The position numbers and the translations under genes are program-made. A DNA stretch of 64,000 bases, from assembly GCA_007570785.1 (NCBI GenBank), contig ML661885.1, positions 20,278,883-20,342,882 of the forward strand. The letters are read 5' to 3'. This document shows positions 58,921 through 64,000 of this stretch, piece by piece. The first letter of the stretch is position 1. Each line of letters starts with the position of its first letter. A model generated the notes under the pieces. The model was given only the letters and a program-made list of their open reading frames with translations, made no database searches and was not told the origin of the DNA. This DNA is from Antilocapra americana (taxonomy: Eukaryota > Chordata > Mammalia > Artiodactyla > Antilocapridae).

Positions 58921-59135
58921 GTTGTTTAGTCGCTCAGTTGCGTCCAGCTCTTTTGCAACCTCATGGACTGTAGCCTGCCAGGCTTCTCTGTCCATGGGAT
59001 TTCTCAGGCAAGAATACTGGAGTGGGTTGCTGCCTTCTCCAGGGAATCTTCCCAATCCAGGGATTGAACACGCATCTCCTATGTCTCTTGTATTGGCAAA
59101 CGGGTTCTTTACCACTGAGCCACCAAGGAAGCCCT
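58921..59135 (-). mobile_element. Bov-tA SINE, minus
   Basis: GTTGTTTAGTCGCTCAGTTG through GAGCCACCAAGGAAGCCC. Confidence 0.92.
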
Positions 59136-59649
59136 TACTGAATATTAAAATAATATAAAATTTCAATATTTAAGTATTGAGAGTATTGACACATGTAGTT
59201 AAAACAGTGGAATACAGAATTCAGAAATAGGCCCAGATGCCAAAGATAATATGATATGATAAAGGTGTTGTCTCAGTTCAGTAGGGAGAAAAGTCAATAA
59301 AGGACGGTGAGACAACTGCATAGCTATGTTAGAAAACAAAAAACCCAAAATTTCAGTATCATACAATGTTGAAGAAGCTATGGGAGAATAGGGAAATACA
59401 CCCTTAGTGGTGGGTTAAATGTTTGTAACTGACAGAAGGCAATTTAACAGTGTCTGATACAATTACAGTTGCATATAAATGCAGTTGCCCAAAGTTTCTT
59501 TTTAAAAGTGTAACTTTGGGAAGAAGATCATTTAAGGACTCCTGATAAGAGAACATTTAAAATATTTTCTTGAATTTTGTTTTAATATATTAAAAACTGT
59601 TTTGGAAAACTAGGGTTTTTTTTATTTGCTTTTTTAAATTTGTTTACAG
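59136..59649. other. ZC2HC1A: Intron 3, 3' part
   Basis: AT-rich; leads into the pyrimidine-rich acceptor of exon 4. No repeat recognised. Confidence 0.6.
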
Positions 59650-59791
59650 CCTGAACCACCAAAGAAGCCATCTAATTGGAGAAGAAAGCATGAAGAGTTC
59701 ATTGCCACAATAAGAGCAGCTAAAGGCCTCGGTCAAGTGCTGAAAGAGGGTGGCAAGCTTCCCCCACCTCCTCCACCGTCTTACGATCCTG
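59650..59791 (+). CDS. ZC2HC1A: ZC2HC1A coding exon 4 (linker with proline run)
   Basis: A 142-bp exon encoding residues 70-116 plus the first base of codon 117. The acceptor is TTTGTTTACAG. It contains a charged, probably helical segment (NWRRKHEEFIATIRAAKGL), then KEGG and a run of six prolines before SYDP. The carried G joins AC of exon 5 to give Asp117, so the frame is preserved. The donor is GTATAT, which departs from the GTRAGT consensus at +4 and +5 and is the weakest of the five donors in this window. The proline run could bind SH3, WW or EVH1 partners, but nothing in the sequence proves it. Confidence 0.94.
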
Positions 59792-60060
59792 GTATATGGC
59801 ATATTTTGACAGAAGTGTTCATATGGGGACAAAATACTGATAGTACTGATAGGATTCTTATAAATTTTAAGATATTACTAAACTTAGTTTATAATAATTG
59901 AACTTGATGAAGCATAATCTTGGTAAGTTTCCTATAAAATAATGTTGACAGTCCAGGCATTTAGGCTTATAAAGACACAGCAGTGTTGAACATAGAAATA
60001 CATTTTATCTTAATAGCAGTACTTTTATTTAAACTTTTTCTCTCAGTACTTTTGTAAGGC
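59792..60060. other. ZC2HC1A: Intron 4, 5' part
   Basis: AT-rich, nothing assigned. Confidence 0.6.
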
Positions 60061-60091
60061 ATTTAATATAATTTAAGAATTATTGTAGTAA

Positions 60092-60210
60092 TGTAGTGTT
60101 AATCGCTTAGTCGTGTCCTACTCTTTGCAGCCACATGAACTGGAGGCCACCAGGCTCCTCTGTCGAGGGGATTCTTCAGGCAAGAATACTGGAGTGGGTG
60201 GCCATTTAGT
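60092..60210 (-). mobile_element. Bov-A monomer with unusually long target-site duplication, minus
   Basis: Antisense Bov-A unit (TTAATCGCTTAGTCGTGTCC ... TACTGGAGTGGGTGGCCATT). Flanking copies at 60061-60091 and 60211-60241 are 31 bp long with one mismatch. Confidence 0.9.
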
Positions 60211-60241
60211 ATTTAATATAATTTAAAAATTATTGTAGTAA

Positions 60242-60720
60242 CTATTAAATGTTCCAGAAAAACATTTCAATCACACATATTGTCAATTGAAATGTAGTCA
60301 TTCAGTAAGATTCAGATAGTTACATTGCTTAGTTCTTTGGTATCATCTCATCTAGAAAGGGGAATTAAGTAATAATTTTGCTTCTAAAAATGTATTACTC
60401 TAGTGGCATAACCACCATATAAACAGATATTACTAAATTTGCCCTAAATTCATGTAGTTTTATATTTTCTTCATTTGGTGGGTAAAAGTTGCTTGTTTAT
60501 CCTTAGCAAAAGCAAGGCAAGATGCTGGCAATCATATATGAGATAATTGAGATACTAAAAGATTTAAAATGGCACCATTGACATTTTGCCATCAGGTACA
60601 GAGTAGCCTCAAGAAGTAGTTATTTTAATATAGCAAGTTAGCTGCTTTAAAATTGTGTTAGTATTTGGGGTTAATTTGTTAGTAAAGGGAAGGTTTGATA
60701 TGATCCTGTATAACATTTTA
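60242..60720. other. ZC2HC1A: Intron 4, middle
   Basis: AT-rich, nothing assigned. Confidence 0.55.
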
Positions 60721-60723
60721 TTG

Positions 60724-60945
60724 TAGAAGAGAGGTTGATAAACAGTTTCTATAAAGGGCCAATAGTTAATATCTTAGGTTATCGCAAGCCATAAGGTCTC
60801 TGTGCAGCTGCTCCTTTCTGCCACTGTTCTAGAAATCAGCCGCAGAAAATATGTAAATGGCTGTGTTCCAATAAAATTTTATGAAAACATGTTGCAGGCA
60901 AGCCGGATTTGGCCCATGGGCCCTCGTTTGCCAATCCTGTTTGAG
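60724..60945 (+). mobile_element. hAT-Charlie-like non-autonomous element
   Basis: TTTCTATAAAGGGCCAATAG, TAAGGTCTCTGTGCAGCTGC, GGCTGTGTTCCAATAAAATT and GGATTTGGCCCATGGGCCCT are pieces of a common mammalian hAT family. The right end CGTTTGCCAATCCTG pairs with a decayed left end. Family name not assigned. Confidence 0.7.
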
Positions 60946-62062
60946 TCTTAGTAATTAACTTTAATGCTTTGAGTATCTCTGGAATGTTCTATCTGGGTGT
61001 GAGTCTCTTCTATTTCTACCTTAATTTTCCCCATGAAGTTGAATTCTCTCTTTGTTTTAGAGGTGTTTGTGTATTGTATCTGATTCAACATAGGTATATT
61101 TCTCATGTTTGCCTAAGTCAGAGAGAGAGAGAGAGAGTGGCAGTTCTTCAGGATAATTTTAACTTTAGAGATTTTTTTTAATCTCTTGGCCCTAACAAAA
61201 CAACTTCTTTGTTATTAGAGGTTTTAGATGTATTTCAGTAGTTAGCAGGACAAATTTCTGAGCTTGAAATGAGTGTAAATTCTAAAAGGCAAACTCTATC
61301 TCAAAAAGTAAACCTTTTGAAATAAATTGAATTTTTTTTGTGACCTTGCTAAGTTGTTATATTTATTTCTTCTTGATATCTCATAGATTTGAAATCTTTT
61401 ATACTACTATAAAATTTGATTTTTTTTCTGGGATAACTTTAAGATTTAATTTTACAAGAAATTTTGTTTATAGTATGCGTTACATTTGGGAAGCGTATTT
61501 AATCTTTGAAGCACTTGCTGTTTCTTAAACTGGAATTAATTATGTTAATGAGATATATTTTTATCACTTCTTCTCTGTTGGGACCTCTAAAGAAAATAAA
61601 ACTGTATAAAGTCTTTTACATTATTTCTTGATAGCTTTCATCTAACCAAAATTAAAGATTTTAACAGACAAGCTCAACTTTTAAAGTATATTTTTAATGT
61701 TATTACTACTTAACCTAGTCTACCATATAAAAAATATATGTATGGTGAAAACATATGATATTATAGAGCAAAAATAAATGAACATTTTTCCTTATTTTTT
61801 TGTAGTGAGGATTTATTGTTTTTCACCCCTCAAATTTGATTCTAAGCTGGAAGAAAATTGTGATTTAGCATATGCTAGCTGACTTTTTTTCTTAAATGTC
61901 TTTACTAAGTTCCAGTAAGTTAGGTTGGGTGGTTATAATGAAACAAGTTTTTGCTTCGCGAACATTGCTTATATGTCTTAAGTTACTGTTTATAGAACAT
62001 ATAATTCTTTATGTCTCATGTCAAGTATTTTGTTACTAATCTGTTTCTTTTTTCTATTTTAG
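60946..62062. other. ZC2HC1A: Intron 4, 3' part
   Basis: AT-rich with a (GA)9 microsatellite at 61121-61138. No exon or repeat family recognised. Confidence 0.55.
61121..61138. repeat. (GA)9 microsatellite
   Basis: Uninterrupted GA dinucleotides followed by GTGG. Confidence 0.9.
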
Positions 62063-62211
62063 ACTATATTCAGTGTCCATATTGCCAGAGAAGATTTAAT
62101 GAAAATGCAGCTGATAGACATATAAATTTCTGTAAAGAACAGGCAGCACGTATTAGTAATAAAGGCAAATTTTCTACTGATACCAAAGGAAAATCAACTT
62201 CTCGGACACAG
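62063..62211 (+). CDS. ZC2HC1A: ZC2HC1A coding exon 5 (zinc knuckle 2)
   Basis: A 149-bp exon with a strong polypyrimidine acceptor (TTTCTTTTTTCTATTTTAG) and donor GTAATC. With the carried G it encodes residues 117-166, starting DYIQCPYCQRRF. The second zinc knuckle is C121-x2-C124-x11-H136-x3-C140, the same spacing as the first, which supports a duplicated C2HC module. After the finger comes a Lys/Ser/Thr-rich tail (SNKGKFSTDTKGKSTSRTQ). It ends in phase 0 with an open frame; if read through, the frame meets a TGA within intron 5 (near 62242), so an intron must begin here. Confidence 0.95.
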
Positions 62212-62412
62212 GTAATCCTTGTAATCATTCCTACAAATAAATGATGAGATGATTTAAGTTCACGATTTTGTGTTTGTTCTTTACAGAACATTTAACTACA
62301 GTTTTCTCACCTGCTAAAATTTATTTATTAATGTTCAAGGATTTAGTAAGAAATCTGAATGGCTATTTGAGGACAAAATTTGAAGTAGACTTGAGTTAAG
62401 ACTTAAAAACAT

Positions 62413-62658
62413 GTATATTATCGTATGTGAAACAGACCACCAGTCCAGGTTGTTGCATGAGACAGGGTGCTCAGGGCTGGTGCACTGGGATGACCCTGAG
62501 GGGGGGGGGGGGGGGGGGGGGGGGAGGGGGGTTCAGGATGGGGAACACATGTGCACCCATGGCTGATTCATGTCAGTGTATGGCAAAACCACTACAATAT
62601 TGTAAAGTAAGCAGCCTCCTATTAAAATAAATAAATTTAAAAAAAGAAAACAATTTAA
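62413..62658 (+). mobile_element. Young L1 3' UTR insertion in intron 5, plus
   Basis: Sense ruminant L1 3' UTR (CACCAGTCCAGGTTGTTGCA, GGGCTGGTGCACTGGGATGA), a G tract, then AACCACTACAATATTGTAAA and an A-rich tail. Perfect 15-bp duplication AAGACTTAAAAACAT at 62398-62412 and 62659-62673. Confidence 0.95.
62500..62531 (+). repeat. Poly-G tract (25 G, A, 6 G)
   Basis: A run of 25 consecutive G, one A, and 6 more G. It occupies the position of the G-rich tract of the L1 3' UTR. Confidence 0.92.
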
Positions 62659-62673
62659 AAGACTTAAAAACAT

Positions 62674-64000
62674 ACAGATTTAAAGAGGTATTAGGGAAAA
62701 AGGGAGAAAGGGTTAAAAATCGGTACAGCAGATTCAGAGGGAACTAGAGGGATTAAATGAGTGAGAAATTGGCAATAAAAATTCACATTTGAAAATCATG
62801 TGAATAATATGTGATATGTGAGTAACACATTTCAGGAAATGAAAGCATAGGTTCAGATCTAGACTTCTACTTTTGAACTTTTAGGCAAAAGTGATGTTAA
62901 TATATGTAAGCCTTTATTTCTTCACCTGTGAAGTAATCTGCATAACTATTGTGAGAAACAAATGAAATGATGTATGTGAAAGCAGTTAGAGAACCATAAA
63001 TCATAAGAGAATTTTGTAATGTGTACTTTATTTTTACACTACTATTGTTTTTCTGTAAGTATATTGTTACATAAAAACTTTGACAGTATTATACTTCTAA
63101 GCAAATTTTATTTTTCACAAAGCTTTCATTAACTTTTTTTTTGGACTATAAATTTAGCAAGTGGTAATAATCAATTCACTTATCTTCTTACTTATAAATA
63201 AGATATTAGGTTAAAAGATCACATTGCAATTGAGACCTCCTTGAGAGAATCCTGCTATTGAATTTCTGTGAATATTATTGGAAATAGAGCATATGATTAT
63301 CATCATCATCATTGTGTGGAAAGAACAGCAAAGAAAACTCATTTTGAAGAATTTCCAAAATAGATGGCAAACAAAGCATATCTTTTAAACAGTTTAAGAA
63401 CACCCAACAAGATTTTTAAGAATAAAATAGTAGAGCAAAGGAAATAAAATAAGATGTGTATATTTCAACAGCATAGAGCCAAATGATTCATAAATGTAAA
63501 GTCCAGGTAGTTTTTAGGTCCCACCTTAAATTTTCAGTTCTGATTCCATGCCCAGTCATATATATTTATTTCAGTCTAATTCCATATTTTCTCATCTAAG
63601 TAGAATACTTTCCCTAAAGATACTTAAATGCTTCCTTATCATATTTAGCAACTATAATCTGGCCTTATTGCAGCCCACTCTAAATATAGTAAAGATGAGG
63701 TTCTTATAGTTAAAAAAATAGTTCTTCCATTCAGTTAAGCTTTCATAATTCTTCATTAGTAATTTTATCAAGTTCAAGCATGGTTGTATTAAAGTAGACC
63801 CATGAAGACATAGCAGAACAAAAAATGTCACCTAATGTATGCTAAATTACATATTGTTATGTTAAAAGCACAAATTAAATAATCCATGCATAATTTAGAT
63901 CCTGCATCAGATTAGGGTTAAGTTGAGTTACATTATGAGTTTCAAGCAACACAGTATTTTGTGTTTAGGAATTTTCTGTATTCTGATTAATTCTTAGTAA
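62674..64000. other. ZC2HC1A: Intron 5, start
   Basis: AT-rich. A MIR-like stretch lies at about 62865-63005 (GTAAGCCTTTATTTCTTCAC, AATGATGTATGTGAAAGCAG). No further exon is seen before the window ends. Confidence 0.6.

Larger units (their letters stand above)
35400..64000 (+). other. ZC2HC1A: ZC2HC1A gene, 5' part (promoter-proximal exon to intron 5)
   Basis: Gene-level entry. Five exons read on the + strand and join in frame to a 166-residue N-terminal half that I recognise as ZC2HC1A (old name FAM164A). The family is small, conserved in animals, and defined by paired C2HC zinc knuckles; its molecular function is poorly known. Intron lengths are 17615, 2052, 4266 and 2271 bp, and intron 5 runs off the window. 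The mammalian protein is about 325 residues, so roughly half is missing to the right. The start near 35400 is inferred from the CCAAT box, GC boxes and CpG island; no transcript evidence is available here. In other mammals the gene lies between PKIA and IL7, which would make the left 35 kb the PKIA-ZC2HC1A interval (known synteny, not visible here). Confidence 0.95.

Noticed and set aside
1..64000. Search for a previously undescribed multi-gene system
   Set aside because: Apart from one conserved zinc-finger gene, all long frames are explained by LINE, SINE or CpG-island sequence; I see no cluster of unexplained genes.

Overview
The window is nuclear DNA from a ruminant, most likely a bovid (cattle, sheep or goat; I cannot separate these by eye). 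The evidence is dense ruminant-specific repeats: tRNA-Glu-headed Bov-tA and Bov-A2 SINEs, BovB (RTE-class) LINE fragments whose antisense frames encode a reverse transcriptase with a YADD motif, and artiodactyl L1. Older mammalian layers (MIR, L2, old L1, MLT1-type LTR, hAT-Charlie elements) lie beneath them. The sequence is AT-rich, with one CpG island near 35.1-35.75 kb.

Only one protein-coding gene can be supported: the 5' half of ZC2HC1A (zinc finger C2HC-type containing 1A, formerly FAM164A), on the + strand. It has a CpG-island promoter with GC boxes, a CCAAT box and a (GGC)7 tract. Five coding exons follow: 35510-35525, 53141-53214, 55267-55383, 59650-59791 and 62063-62211. All have GT/AG boundaries and join in frame to give 166 residues. 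They include two C2HC zinc knuckles (C18/C21/H33/C37 and C121/C124/H136/C140), a basic stretch and a proline run. The reading frame is open at the end of exon 5, so the remaining exons lie beyond the right edge.

Layout: 1-35 kb is intergenic, made of repeats and unassigned AT-rich sequence, with no exon I can defend. 35.1-35.8 kb is the promoter and exon 1. 35.5-53.1 kb is a 17.6-kb intron 1, which holds a BovB copy, several SINEs and a nested L1-in-L1 block (about 45-52.5 kb). 53.1-62.2 kb carries exons 2-5 separated by 2-4.3-kb introns. 62.2-64 kb is the start of intron 5 with a young L1 3' end.

The more interesting signals are in mobile-element history: a younger L1 with a twin-priming inversion inserted in an older L1; an ERV-type solo LTR inserted inside a SINE just upstream of the promoter; opposed BovB copies that could form a long hairpin; a SINE with a 31-bp target-site duplication; and a 25-G homopolymer in intron 5. 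I found no sign of a novel multi-gene system. The long frames outside ZC2HC1A are transposon-derived or CpG-island artefacts.
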